A DNA stretch of 64,000 bases from Psychrobacillus faecigallinarum (GCF_014836595.1 NZ_JACSQO010000002.1:1-64000); one strand, 5' to 3'; counted from the stretch's first letter, positions 26,389 through 35,508 are shown. Notes: generated by a model from the sequence alone, not told the origin. Translations and numbers: made by a program.

Positions 26389-26837
26389 AGCAACATAAAA
26401 TCAGAATTACTCCGTATAACTCCAAATATGCAGAACAAACAGTGGAAATGTGGCGAGATAGTAAGGAACAGGCTATTGGCCAAAAAGAAATTCATGACTT
26501 TGAAAATCATGTATATTTTTTAAATAATATATTACCTGAACGGTTTCAAATAGAATTAGCGTTAATTGATGAAGAAGTGGTTGGAATGATTGCATATAAT
26601 GATAGGGAAATAAACCAATTATATATTCATCTAAAATATCAAGGATTCGGTATAGGGCGGACATTACTAGATAAAGCAAAAGCACAATCTAGTGGGAAAT
26701 TAATCTTGTACACATTTGAGGTAAATGAAAAGGCACAAAGATTTTATGAAACTAATGGGTTTGAAATCATAAGTAGAGGTCATGAAAACGAAGAAAATTT
26801 ACCAGATATTCAATATGAATGGATATCTGCAAAATAG
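26385..26837 (+). CDS. GNAT family N-acetyltransferase
   Basis: The 150-residue protein shows the GNAT core: LYIHLKYQGFGIGRTLLDKA (acetyl-CoA binding motif A, about 85-104) followed by the motif B segment EKAQRFYETNGFEII. The acceptor substrate is not predictable. The ATG follows AGAGGAGGC at good spacing and overlaps the stop of a short lipoprotein-like frame. It opens the accessory segment of the window. Confidence 0.85.
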   Translation: MKQHKIRITPYNSKYAEQTVEMWRDSKEQAIGQKEIHDFENHVYFLNNILPERFQIELALIDEEVVGMIAYNDREINQLYIHLKYQGFGIGRTLLDKAKAQSSGKLILYTFEVNEKAQRFYETNGFEIISRGHENEENLPDIQYEWISAK

Positions 26838-27015
26838 GTAACTCTTCCAAGGCATTAACATGAATCAAGATTGAATGTGTTTTTGAGAAAAGCATTGCGA
26901 TGTTCTATTTTTAACCCACCAGTATAAATTATTACCCTTAAAACATTGAAATTGTTTAGTAAAGGAAGGTGAACCATAAAAAATAGATAATACAGCAATC
27001 TAGGAGGTGTTTGGC

Positions 27016-27231
27016 TTGAAGAATAGACAAGAAACTCCAATGGAAAAAAGAGAAGGGTTAAGGCAACAAGAACTTAATAAAAATCCTGGCGGGGCATTAA
27101 GAGATGGATTTAATCGAGGTGAAAATGGAAATTATACTGATATAACAGGTGGTATGGGTTGGAAAGGTACAGTAATATTGATTATTATTTTAATAGTTGG
27201 ATTTGTTTTATATAAACTTTTTTTAAAATGA
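27016..27231 (+). CDS. DUF6366 family small membrane protein
   Basis: The 71-residue product has an N-terminal charged part with EKREGLRQQELNKNPGGALR, a glycine-rich middle and one C-terminal transmembrane helix (about residues 50-70). This matches DUF6366 as I recall it; the function is unknown. I start at TTG 27016, 7 nt behind AGGAGGT; a GTG at 27007 overlaps that ribosome site. Confidence 0.7.
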   Translation: MKNRQETPMEKREGLRQQELNKNPGGALRDGFNRGENGNYTDITGGMGWKGTVILIIILIVGFVLYKLFLK

Positions 27232-27458
27232 TTTTAACTGTGATTCGCTTCGCGGAATTAGAAATTTTTTTAATCCAATACTTGCTGGCTCTTAATCAGG
27301 TCTTACTGAACTAAAAAGGTAGGATAGTTCCCAACCTTAAAACAAGCAGAGAATAAAAATGAACATATATAGCCTATTAATACGGAAATTTAACAATATG
27401 GTAAAATAACTTAAGTAATAATGAATAGTAAAATAACGAAGAGGGAAGGGGTTTGAAA

Positions 27459-27968
27459 ATGGATACAAGATACCCAATTGGAGAATTACAGGTTCCTAAA
27501 AAAGTCACATTAGAAAATATTCAAGAATGGCTAAAGAAAATCGAAAATTATACGATTCGTTTAAGAGAAAATGTTGACTCTTTAAGCGATGACGAATTAA
27601 GTAAAACATATCGTGATGGTAGCTGGACAGTTCGTCAACTTGTCCATCATATTGCAGACTCTCAGTTGAATATGTATCAACGTTTGAAGCTAGCTTTAAC
27701 AGACGAGAATCCAACAGTACCAGCTTTTGATCAAGAAAAGTGGGCTATTCAACCGGATACCAAGCTTCCTATAGAAAGTTCTATTAAAATGCTAGAAGGT
27801 ATAAATGAGCGCATCGTATCTTTAGGATATAGTTTAACTGAAGAGCAATTAGATCGAGCTTTTACTCACCAGGAAAATGGTAAAATAACAGCCGCAACAA
27901 AAGTAGCAAAATTAGCTTGGCATGAAGAGCACCACTTAGCCCATATAAAAATCGCATTATCAAAATAA
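27459..27968 (+). CDS. bstA: DinB-fold YfiT-type putative bacillithiol transferase
   Basis: This 169-residue DinB/YfiT-superfamily protein is predicted to attach bacillithiol to electrophiles or to act as a metal-dependent hydrolase. The metal histidines are in RQLVHHIADSQ (about 64-74) and WHEEHHLAHI near the C terminus, the classic three-His arrangement. The N-terminal MDTRYPIGELQVP is also typical. The ATG at 27459 follows GGAAGGGG. It stands alone, with a hairpin behind it. Confidence 0.85.
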   Translation: MDTRYPIGELQVPKKVTLENIQEWLKKIENYTIRLRENVDSLSDDELSKTYRDGSWTVRQLVHHIADSQLNMYQRLKLALTDENPTVPAFDQEKWAIQPDTKLPIESSIKMLEGINERIVSLGYSLTEEQLDRAFTHQENGKITAATKVAKLAWHEEHHLAHIKIALSK

Positions 27969-27983
27969 TACATTATGTGTGGA

Positions 27984-28016
27984 ATTGGCTTATCGAAGTT
28001 CGATGGGTCAATTTTT
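27984..28016 (+). terminator. Terminator of the YfiT-type gene
   Basis: ATTGGCTTATCGAA pairs with TTCGATGGGTCAAT around a single-base centre, with several G-T pairs, and is followed by TTTTT. Confidence 0.65.
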
Positions 28017-28047
28017 GTTTATATTTTTTCCTAATACACATTTGTAG

Positions 28048-28608
<561 letters not shown>

Positions 28609-28726
28609 CTCATTTAGAAAGGAGAATTATTATCTACCATCCTTGCGATTGTTCGGATGGGGCATTGATAAAAAACATCTAAATAATAAATAAAATTAGT
28701 TGCAGACTTTGTGTGGAGGGATTAAG

Positions 28727-29017
28727 TTGACAGTAGAAAAAAGTTTAAGGGTTTGTGAAAAAGGACATAAGTTTTACAAAACTAGTGAGTGTCAAAGTTG
28801 CCCTACCTGTGATAAAAAGAATAAACCTAAAAGTGGGTTCCTTTCTAAACTCAGTTCTCCCGCAAGAAATGCATTAGTTCATGAAGGAATTGACACTTTG
28901 CAAGAACTATCAAGCTATACTGAAAAAGAAATTTTAAAAATTCATGGCATTGGACCTGCTTCATTACCTATTATGAGAACTTCATTAAAAGAAGAAGGGT
29001 TAACATTTAAAGAATAA
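28727..29017 (+). CDS. Zinc-ribbon plus helix-hairpin-helix protein (RNA polymerase alpha C-terminal-like)
   Basis: The 96-residue protein combines an N-terminal CxxxH / CxxCPxC cysteine cluster (CEKGHKFYKTSECQSCPTCD, about residues 9-28), probably zinc-binding, with a C-terminal domain like the alpha-CTD or a helix-hairpin-helix (SPARNALVHEGIDTL then ILKIHGIGPAS). Such proteins are widespread in Bacillales without known function; DNA binding is an inference. I start at TTG 28727 behind GTGGAGGGA. Confidence 0.7.
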   Translation: MTVEKSLRVCEKGHKFYKTSECQSCPTCDKKNKPKSGFLSKLSSPARNALVHEGIDTLQELSSYTEKEILKIHGIGPASLPIMRTSLKEEGLTFKE

Positions 29018-29229
29018 AAAAACAAAAATACTTGAAGCTTTTTATTAACCAATGCGTGCCTAAATTGAACAACAAAATAACAGTTTATATAACTCAGGTT
29101 GGATTCAATAGGGGTCCAGTATATTTGTTTCAATAGTTCCTCACCCTCTAAATAAAGAAAAAAATCATTAGTACAATAGGGAACAGAGTTTTAATGAGAA
29201 ATTAAGTTTTAAAACTGTCAATTTATCAC

Positions 29230-29258
29230 AAGGCCATCAATTCGATGGTCTTTTTTAA
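29230..29258 (+). terminator. Terminator-like hairpin in a gene-free stretch
   Basis: AAGGCCATC pairs with GATGGTCTT and is followed by TTTT. It is the only structure I see in the gene-free stretch 29018-29371. A hairpin of nearly the same sequence occurs at 32218-32246. Confidence 0.6.
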
Positions 29259-29371
29259 AGTCTGAAATGTTACACTTGCCTAATGGGAAGGTTAGTTGAA
29301 TAAGGAACCTAAGTTGAAATTGTATTACTTCAAGCTAAGGTAGGGGTAGTTTTATTAGGGAGTGTGTGACA

Positions 29372-29746
29372 ATGAACAAATATGATAGCTATGTAAATAA
29401 AGCGAATCGCTACGAAATTTTTGGGTTTAGAAAAAAAGCAATAAAAATAATGGAGTTAGCAATAGAGGAGCCATTCACAAAATTAGAAATAGGAAGTGGC
29501 TTAATCTATATTGGTTTAATGTATCGTAAATTAAAAGATTTAGACAAGGCGAATAAAAATTTTGAAAATGCTTTGGATTTATGCAAAGACGAACAGTATC
29601 CTTATAGTTCTAACTTTAAAACTATTATTCAAAGTTTCTCAGAAAATAGAGAAACAGAAAAGGCAATGAAATGGATTCATCATTTAACTGAAAGAGCCAT
29701 CTATGATAAAAATTTCTCTAAACTAAAAAAACTGAAATTAGAATAA
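29372..29746 (+). CDS. TPR-like hypothetical protein (124 aa)
   Basis: The predicted protein is all-helical, with two segments of tetratricopeptide character: EIFGFRKKAIKIMELAIEEP and YRKLKDLDKANKNFENALDL (the A-alanine and Y/F pattern). The ATG at 29372 follows AGGGAG by 9 nt; a GTG two codons earlier is possible. No catalytic motif is present. It probably binds a peptide or protein partner, but nothing nearby says which. Confidence 0.55.
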   Translation: MNKYDSYVNKANRYEIFGFRKKAIKIMELAIEEPFTKLEIGSGLIYIGLMYRKLKDLDKANKNFENALDLCKDEQYPYSSNFKTIIQSFSENRETEKAMKWIHHLTERAIYDKNFSKLKKLKLE

Positions 29747-29771
29747 GGTAATTTTGACTATTATTTTCCTA

Positions 29772-29847
29772 ATCTTGCTTACCAAATAAATTAGCTTACT
29801 CTCAAGGTGAAATGTGAATGGTTCTACTGAAAGGTATATTATATATA
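29772..29847 (+). pseudogene. Decayed duplicate of the 3' end of the gene at 31668
   Basis: ACCAAATAAATTAGCTTACT, a CTCAAGG-type stretch, ATGGTTCTACTGAAA and GTATATT correspond in order to ACCAAATAAACTAGCTTACT ... ATGGTTCTCCTGAAA ... GTATATT at 31996-32060. The match covers the last 25 codons of that gene (IPNKLAYYQGEQ onward), but here indels and stops break the frame. It is a fragment left from a duplication. Confidence 0.65.
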
Positions 29848-29916
29848 GACAATAGCTTCTTCTACTCAATAAGGAAATTGATACAATTCGTAAAAAATAT
29901 GATTGAGAGTGATTAA

Positions 29917-30378
29917 ATGGAAATAACAAAAAATTTTTTGGATGATGTGTTTTTCAATGATGGAAGCTTAAGGGATATTTATGTTCTTGACGTTGATATA
30001 AATGACTGGCAAATTTTTTTGAATTGGATTCTTAGCACTCATTGGGCGGTTGCTTTCTACAAGGATGGTCAAGTAAAAGTGTATGAAAAAACAGAGGCTA
30101 CTCATCTATTTGACGAAAAGAAGAATAGTGCTATTAAGATGTCTATTGATATTATGGGTATTATTTTCAATTGTTATTTCTTTTCAGAAGATGAATTAGA
30201 GGTTGATATTCAACCCAAGGAAGTTAGAGGTGTTACTGAAGCAATTGAGGTATTTAAATTTATGAGGGAGTTATCGAAGATCCTTGGTAAAGAAATTATA
30301 TTAACCGAAGAGAACACTCCTGAGTATCCATTGGTTACCGTTAAACCAGATGGAGAACTGATTATTAATAATTCATAG
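29917..30378 (+). CDS. Hypothetical protein (153 aa), possible orphan immunity protein
   Basis: The ATG is preceded only by a modest GAGAG ribosome site. The acidic, soluble product starts MEITKNFLDDVFFNDGSLRD and contains DINDWQIFLNWI and EAIEVFKFMRELSKILGKEI. I recognise no family with certainty. Size, acidity and setting near a SUKH-family gene recall immunity proteins of polymorphic toxin systems, but no toxin is next to it, so this is only a suggestion. Confidence 0.55.
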   Translation: MEITKNFLDDVFFNDGSLRDIYVLDVDINDWQIFLNWILSTHWAVAFYKDGQVKVYEKTEATHLFDEKKNSAIKMSIDIMGIIFNCYFFSEDELEVDIQPKEVRGVTEAIEVFKFMRELSKILGKEIILTEENTPEYPLVTVKPDGELIINNS

Positions 30379-30431
30379 GTACTTGTTCAAATTACGGAGC
30401 AGGTTTTTAATTTAATTGAGGAGATGATTTA

Positions 30432-30884
30432 GTGTTTAAATATAATGTTTGTTTTTTGAAAAGCAATGACCGTATCCTAATGCTGAATCGTGAAAAGCCA
30501 CCTATAATGGGTGTCTGGAATGGAGTTGGCGGTAAAAATGAAGCAGGAGAAACAGCTGATGAAGGTGCAATTCGTGAAGTATTTGAAGAAACAGGTATCA
30601 AAGTAGACAAATATTATTCAAAAGGTGTAATTACATGGGATAAAAATGATGGAGAAAAAGATGGGTTATACGTGTACTTATTTGAAGTAGATGCGACATT
30701 AGGGAATGAACCCATACAAAAAACACGAGAAGGGATCCTCAATTGGAAACAAGTAGATTGGATAATGAACCCGAATAACTTAGGGATTGCCGAAATGGTA
30801 ATTCAGTACCTACCTGTCTTATTAGAAAAAGAGAATGATTATTTATTTGAATACAAAGACGGTATAGTGAAGCTTATAGGGTAG
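30432..30884 (+). CDS. Nudix hydrolase (MutT/8-oxo-dGTPase-like)
   Basis: The 150-residue protein has a complete Nudix box, GGKNEAGETADEGAIREVFEE then TGI (about residues 34-57), preceded by MGVWNGVG. This resembles 8-oxo-dGTP diphosphatases that clean the nucleotide pool. The start is GTG with GAGGAG 8 nt upstream. It is the second Nudix gene in the window and a single-gene unit. Confidence 0.82.
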   Translation: MFKYNVCFLKSNDRILMLNREKPPIMGVWNGVGGKNEAGETADEGAIREVFEETGIKVDKYYSKGVITWDKNDGEKDGLYVYLFEVDATLGNEPIQKTREGILNWKQVDWIMNPNNLGIAEMVIQYLPVLLEKENDYLFEYKDGIVKLIG

Positions 30885-30991
30885 GAAATATCATATAATA
30901 ATATTGCTTTTAAAAGTTAGGTTTTGAGATTAATAAGAAAATAGTATACAAAGCGACTACATAACTGTAAGTAAGTGATTGGAGTAGTGAT

Positions 30992-31398
30992 ATGTCGAGG
31001 ATGTTGTGGATTTTGATTTGTATAGTTCTGATGGTTGGCCTAGTGTGGTGGTTAAGTAAACCAAGCAATAATACTACCGTGTTTATAATTTACCTGAAGG
31101 GTTCAAAGGATGTTTTAACATTTATTTCAATCAACCTAATGAGAAAGAGCTGGAAATTAAAGACGATACCTTGCTATTTATAGTACCTGAACATGGAAAT
31201 ATCTTAACTTCATCCCCATCAAAATTTATTATTGATTTGGGTTGGCATAAAGAAAAAGCTTTTTATATAGACAATGAAGGTAAGATAGTAAAGGAAATAA
31301 ATATGGATGTCTCTGGAGGAATCCATACTGCGAACGGTAATCTATTATCTGAGAGAATGTCGCGAACGTTTGATTCAAATCAAGAACATTGTTATTGA
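30992..31398 (+). pseudogene. Frameshifted membrane-anchored protein, DUF6843-like
   Basis: The first frame (from ATG 30992, after GGAG) encodes a transmembrane or signal helix, WILICIVLMVGLVWWL, and then SKPSNNTT. At about 31078-31083 the coding potential moves to another frame that continues VYNLPEGFKGCFNIYFNQ and on to IVPEHGNILTSSPSKF, ending at 31398. Joined, the two parts read as one protein of about 135 residues of the type LPEGFxG...IYxxxP, which I associate with DUF6843. One frameshift therefore breaks the gene, unless it is a sequencing error. Confidence 0.65.
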
Positions 31399-31667
31399 CG
31401 TAGTATTTAAATCAATTAACAGATAAATATATGTGTATGATAGTGAAACTGAAACATGGTCCAAAGAATTTTAATAAGTCATAAAAGTCATATCTATAGA
31501 GGTGTGGCTTAGTTTATGTTAGATGGTTTACGGGTTTGATAGTTAACGCTTCAAATATTAGTAATGAAACATATCGATTATATTTTCAGCTATCTTAATT
31601 CAAAACAGAGCTGTAAAATTTTCAATGTGCTGATATTAAATCATTAAAGAAAAAAGTGAGTGTATAG

Positions 31668-32072
31668 ATGAATAAAGAAATTGAAGAAATAATTGTTAAG
31701 ACATTTTTTGAAAAAAGAATTCAGCAAAGAGTTTTATTCGAACTTTCTTCACCCCAAAAACGCTATGATGCTTTTGGAAGAAGAAACAATTTCATCCGTA
31801 AAGAATTAATGCTTGAAATTCCTAAACCGAATTCAGACCCTGAAAAAATTGAGAAGTTGTTGAAAAAACAAGGGGCAGGAAATCTATGCTATGTAATAAC
31901 ATCGGCAGAAAGTGATGTTGATGGAAAAGAACTACCATTAATAAAAGCATTAGAAGATTTAATCTGGTCTGGACTGCCGTTCATAATTTCTTGCATACCA
32001 AATAAACTAGCTTACTATCAGGGGGAACAAGCCTATGGTTCTCCTGAAAAGTATATTTTAAAAAGAAGATAG
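31668..32072 (+). CDS. Hypothetical protein (134 aa)
   Basis: The soluble, basic product starts MNKEIEEIIVKTFFEKRIQQ and contains LCYVITSAESDVDGKELPL and a C terminus IPNKLAYYQGEQAYGSPEKY. The ATG is preceded by AAAGTGAG. No domain is recognised. A decayed copy of its C-terminal coding part lies at 29772-29847, showing local duplication in this segment. Confidence 0.6.
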   Translation: MNKEIEEIIVKTFFEKRIQQRVLFELSSPQKRYDAFGRRNNFIRKELMLEIPKPNSDPEKIEKLLKKQGAGNLCYVITSAESDVDGKELPLIKALEDLIWSGLPFIISCIPNKLAYYQGEQAYGSPEKYILKRR

Positions 32073-32217
32073 CTTATCCGTCTAATGAGCTGTTTTATTA
32101 AAAAAATTATTAAAATTATAATAAATTTAGAAGAGTTGTTGCTATTGGCTGCATTACTATGCGAATCTTGTTATTGACAACCAGAGTGCATTTCAATATT
32201 AAATAACGGAAAAACAG

Positions 32218-32246
32218 GACCATCATTTTTCGATGGTCTCTTTTTA
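32218..32246 (+). terminator. Terminator-like hairpin
   Basis: GACCATC pairs with GATGGTC around ATTTTTC and is followed by TCTTTTT. It resembles the hairpin at 29230-29258. Confidence 0.65.
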
Positions 32247-32323
32247 TATTCACAATACGGCAATCCCTGTCGTAATGTTGCATTTAACGTAACGCAGCAT
32301 AGTTAACCAAGTAATAGGAAAGA

Positions 32324-32764
32324 TCAATAAGAATCCATTCGTAATTTCGTTTGGACTTGAGAAAAAATGAAATGTGTTACAGTGTGGGCGTAAGGATTTA
32401 CATCTTCTATAAATTCCTCTGCTTTCGAAAAAGTCTCGAATTGCATCTTAAGCATATAACAAGCATTTCCTGCTATTCGGTAACAAAATTCCACATTTGG
32501 GAGACCTTCAATATAGGTTTTAAAAGAATTATAATCTCCATTTTTAACTGTTGCTTCTATAATACATTGGATTGGGAGCCCTAATTTCTCGTAATCGACT
32601 TCTAATGTATACCTCTTTATAATTCCAAATGACTCCATTTGTTTTACCCGTTCTGTTACAGATGGTGAAGATAAATTGATTCTTCTTCCTAGTTCACTCA
32701 TCGATAATCGACTATTTTGCCTTAATTCATCTATAATTTTCTTATCAGTTGAATCTATTTTCAT
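32324..32764 (-). CDS. Lrp/AsnC family transcriptional regulator
   Basis: The 146-residue protein has an N-terminal winged helix-turn-helix (DSTDKKIIDELRQNSRLSMS ... RRINLSSPSVTERVKQME) and a C-terminal RAM ligand-binding domain (ATVKNGDYNSFKTYIEGLP ... CYRIAGNACYMLK). Such regulators sense amino acids or related molecules and usually control the divergent neighbour. Here that is the CxxC protein at 32886. Repeated TTTTTAAAGTAA half-sites in the intergenic region are likely operators. Confidence 0.88.
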   Translation of the reverse strand: MKIDSTDKKIIDELRQNSRLSMSELGRRINLSSPSVTERVKQMESFGIIKRYTLEVDYEKLGLPIQCIIEATVKNGDYNSFKTYIEGLPNVEFCYRIAGNACYMLKMQFETFSKAEEFIEDVNPYAHTVTHFIFSQVQTKLRMDSY

Positions 32765-32817
32765 TTTTAAAGTAAATTCTCCTTTTACGTTAATTTTTTA
32801 AAGTAATATCTTTAAAA
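32765..32817. promoter_or_regulatory. Candidate operator of the Lrp-type regulator
   Basis: A perfect inverted repeat, TTTTAAAG-TAATAT-CTTTAAAA, lies at 32796-32817. Its left half recurs as TTTTTAAAGTAA at 32764-32775, 31 nt away, close to three helical turns. It sits between the regulator and its divergent neighbour, fitting autoregulation and control of both genes. Confidence 0.5.
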
Positions 32818-32885
32818 TGATATCACATTTAATGTAAAGCGATAGAATTATTCGGTATGATAAATACTAAAAGGAGGTAATAATT

Positions 32886-33308
32886 ATGGCAAGAATTAAT
32901 CAGTCAGATTTCGGGGAGACCTCTTTTCAAAAACTTTTAGGGCATAACAAAGATGTATTGAACGGGTGGAATCAATTAGGCGAAATTTTAGAAAAAGATG
33001 GGCATTTATCATCTCAATTAAAAGAACAAGTAAGGAGAACTTTAGCACAAAGTAATGGTTGTGAGTATTGCAAAGTAAAGGGAAAACCTGAACCGCATTT
33101 ATTTGATGAAAAAACATCCATTGCTGTTGGATTTGTGGAGGTATTTATAAAACAAAAAGAGAATATTTCAGATGCTCAATTTAAAGTTTTGAAAGAAACT
33201 CTTTCAGATGCAGAGATTAGTGAGCTTATTGCGTTTATTACGTTAACTACGGCTTCACAGTATTTTGGTGCCATTATGAAATTAGAAGCGATCAATGTTG
33301 AAAAATAA
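32886..33308 (+). CDS. Carboxymuconolactone decarboxylase (AhpD-like) family protein
   Basis: This 140-residue all-helical protein belongs to the CMD/AhpD superfamily. The redox CxxC is in NGCEYCKVKG (about residues 56-65), and the helix with EVFIKQKENISDAQ follows. AhpD-type members are thiol-dependent peroxidase partners, and others are of unknown function. TATGAT at 32856 gives a likely -10 box, and the ATG follows AAAAGGAGG. It is divergent from, and probably controlled by, the Lrp-type gene. Confidence 0.8.
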   Translation: MARINQSDFGETSFQKLLGHNKDVLNGWNQLGEILEKDGHLSSQLKEQVRRTLAQSNGCEYCKVKGKPEPHLFDEKTSIAVGFVEVFIKQKENISDAQFKVLKETLSDAEISELIAFITLTTASQYFGAIMKLEAINVEK

Positions 33309-33382
33309 CGATTACAGTTGAACTTAATAGAATAGGCACATAAAATGAAATAAATGATAAATTCAAAATTTTAGGAGGAATT

Positions 33383-33943
33383 ATGTTAGATAAAGAAAAT
33401 AAAGCGTTAATAGTGATAGATGTACAAAAAGCTTTTAATGATAAAAAATGGGGAGAGAGAAATAATTTAAATGCAGAAGAAAACATTAGTAGAATTCTAA
33501 CGTTGTGGAGAGAGAAAGGGTGGCAAGTAGTGCATATTAAACATATGTCGGATAACCCTAGTTCTGTATTTCATCCAATGAATGAGGGATTTGCTATAAA
33601 AGAGTTAGTTGAACCCATTGAAGAGGAAGTAATTATAACAAAGAAAGTTAATAGTAGTTTTATTGGTACAAATTTGGAAGAGTTCTTGAAATTAAATCAT
33701 ATAACAACATTAATAATAACAGGTTTAACTACGCCGCATTGTGTATCTACGACTACAAGAATGAGTGGGAATCTAGGTTTTAATACATACCTTATATCTG
33801 ATGCGACAGCAGCGTTTGGTATGAAAGACCAAAATGATAATTACTATGATGCCGAGACTATACATAATACTTCACTAGCTACTTTAAATGAAGAGTTCGC
33901 TACTATACTTACAACAGAACAACTAATAAATCAATTGCTTTAA
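33383..33943 (+). CDS. Isochorismatase-family cysteine hydrolase
   Basis: The 186-residue protein has the catalytic triad of the family: Asp in VIDVQKAF (about residue 12), Lys in IITKKVNSSF (about 84) and Cys in GLTTPHCVSTT (about 119). Members hydrolyse nicotinamide, isochorismate, carbamoyl or related amide substrates, and the substrate cannot be chosen here. The ATG follows TTAGGAGG. It is 75 nt behind the CMD-family gene on the same strand and may share its transcript and Lrp-type control. Confidence 0.85.
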   Translation: MLDKENKALIVIDVQKAFNDKKWGERNNLNAEENISRILTLWREKGWQVVHIKHMSDNPSSVFHPMNEGFAIKELVEPIEEEVIITKKVNSSFIGTNLEEFLKLNHITTLIITGLTTPHCVSTTTRMSGNLGFNTYLISDATAAFGMKDQNDNYYDAETIHNTSLATLNEEFATILTTEQLINQLL

Positions 33944-34004
33944 ATTCTAAGATGTTATCAAACCTTTAACTGATTTTACAGTAATGAAAGGAATACGTTG
34001 TCGA

Positions 34005-34643
34005 ATGAAAAAAATAACTAAGATCCTTTATTTTAATATTTCTTTATGTATGCTAGTAGGATGCTCTAACAACACTAATGAAGAATACATAAATGATTCT
34101 TCAGAAAAAAATTCTGCTTTAGAATCAACAAAAGAAACAGAAAAAAGTATTTTAAAGGAGACCGCTGATGGTGTAAATGATACATCTACAAAAGAAACGT
34201 TAAAAATTAATTCAGTCAGTACCAAAAGCAGTAGTGATTCAAATGAAGCATCTAAGGAAGATAAAGAAATACTATCTCAGTATTCTAGTGAGCAAATTGA
34301 ATACGCTCGAGTCTGGCTGAAGCTAGGTGCCAATCAAGAGATAGATGGCTTATATGTTCAACATATTCCAGCTGGTACTCTAATAAATCCTAATGACGAT
34401 ACAAGTGCTAGCTATCCAGAAGATGTTATCCAGTTAGCAGGTTCTCGTTTAGTAGACGGATCAGTAACCTATAGTGGTAATGGGGATGGGACGATTAATG
34501 TTTATAACATTCCATCACGTTGGGATGGCAGTTACCCTGCCGGTGAAAAATTCTACACCGATATTATTGAAAATACAAAGCTAGTATATGTAGACCCAGG
34601 TAACGATGAAAAAATTCTAGCATTAATCAAATTGTTAAAATGA
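34005..34643 (+). CDS. Lipoprotein of unknown function (212 aa)
   Basis: A lipoprotein signal (MKKITKILYFNISLCMLVGC) ends at the lipobox, followed by a long S/T/E/K-rich linker up to about residue 85. The folded C-terminal part begins SSEQIEYARVWLKLGA and includes WDGSYPAGEKFYTD. AAAGGA lies 12 nt upstream of this ATG; an in-frame ATG at 33984 would put extra residues before the signal. Directly behind its TGA stop the same frame stays open for 68 more codons. Confidence 0.7.
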   Translation: MKKITKILYFNISLCMLVGCSNNTNEEYINDSSEKNSALESTKETEKSILKETADGVNDTSTKETLKINSVSTKSSSDSNEASKEDKEILSQYSSEQIEYARVWLKLGANQEIDGLYVQHIPAGTLINPNDDTSASYPEDVIQLAGSRLVDGSVTYSGNGDGTINVYNIPSRWDGSYPAGEKFYTDIIENTKLVYVDPGNDEKILALIKLLK

Positions 34644-34850
34644 TTTTCCGACGATACAGCTTCAAAATACCTTAAAAAGTTTGAAAAGGATGTATTTAAT
34701 AAGGATACTCAGAATTTATATGGTGTATTTCAAGGGAATCCCGTGACTTATGATAATAATGATAAATTCTATTATAAATTGGAAGAGGATAATAGCTATA
34801 TACTTGCAATTTTAAATTTGATAGAACAAAAACTGTTTGAGATGGAATAG
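34644..34850 (+). pseudogene. In-frame open extension behind the lipoprotein stop codon
   Basis: In the same frame as the lipoprotein, immediately after its TGA, 68 sense codons follow before TAG. They encode FSDDTASKYLKKFEKDVFNK and end EQKLFEME, a composition typical of real protein. There is no ATG or good ribosome site. Either the lipoprotein gene has gained a premature stop or this is the remnant of another gene. Confidence 0.45.
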
Positions 34851-34909
34851 ATTTAATAGTTGAACAACATAAATAATCATACTATTCTCTCAGAGGTATT
34901 TGAAAAATC

Positions 34910-34940
34910 AAAGAGCTGTATAGACAGCTCTTTTTTTCTT
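34910..34940 (+). terminator. Terminator
   Basis: AAGAGCTGT pairs with ACAGCTCTT around ATAG and is followed by TTTTT. Confidence 0.8.
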
Positions 34941-35001
34941 GTTAAACTAATGGAAGCAAAATATAACAAGTTAGCTCGGGAAAACAGGGAAGTGGTGAAT
35001 T

Positions 35002-35508
35002 GTGTTGAAGAAAAAAAGAGGGAAGATTAATGGAATAATATACAATAATACAGCTTACTATAAGGGAAAATATAGATATTACCCGACCATTACAGATTTA
35101 AAAGGTATCCTTGAAGAAATTATTAGTTGTAATTCAACGACTAATTGTCTTAGAGTGACACCATTCTATATCAATGAAGAACTGAATCACCAAATAGAAT
35201 TTGAGGAATATATGTTTTATATAGAATGCAGAGATTGGTTTGATGAAAAGGACCAAAAGATGCACATCTTAGATTGTCTAGATTCAGTAGATACCCCTAG
35301 AGTACTTAATGATATGAATCTAGGTGCCATACTATATCCATTATGCAAACATAACGATGTTGTTTCATATCAAAAGGCACTTAAAGTATATAAGGACTCT
35401 TTAAGAGAAATTCTACTCAAGATGATGAAAATAGCAAAATCTGAAATGAAATTAAAAGAAAAGCATTTGCCATTTGGATATTTTTGCTTTGAAATTCAAA
35501 GTGACTGA
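35002..35508 (+). CDS. Hypothetical protein (168 aa)
   Basis: The product starts with a basic stretch (MLKKKRGKINGIIYNN) and continues as a soluble mixed protein with YINEELNHQIEFEEYMFYIE and an extended lysine-rich helix near the C terminus. No domain is recognised. A GTG at 35002 or the next codon TTG could be the start; GGAAGTGG lies upstream. It lies next to a SUKH-family gene in the accessory segment. Confidence 0.55.
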   Translation: MLKKKRGKINGIIYNNTAYYKGKYRYYPTITDLKGILEEIISCNSTTNCLRVTPFYINEELNHQIEFEEYMFYIECRDWFDEKDQKMHILDCLDSVDTPRVLNDMNLGAILYPLCKHNDVVSYQKALKVYKDSLREILLKMMKIAKSEMKLKEKHLPFGYFCFEIQSD

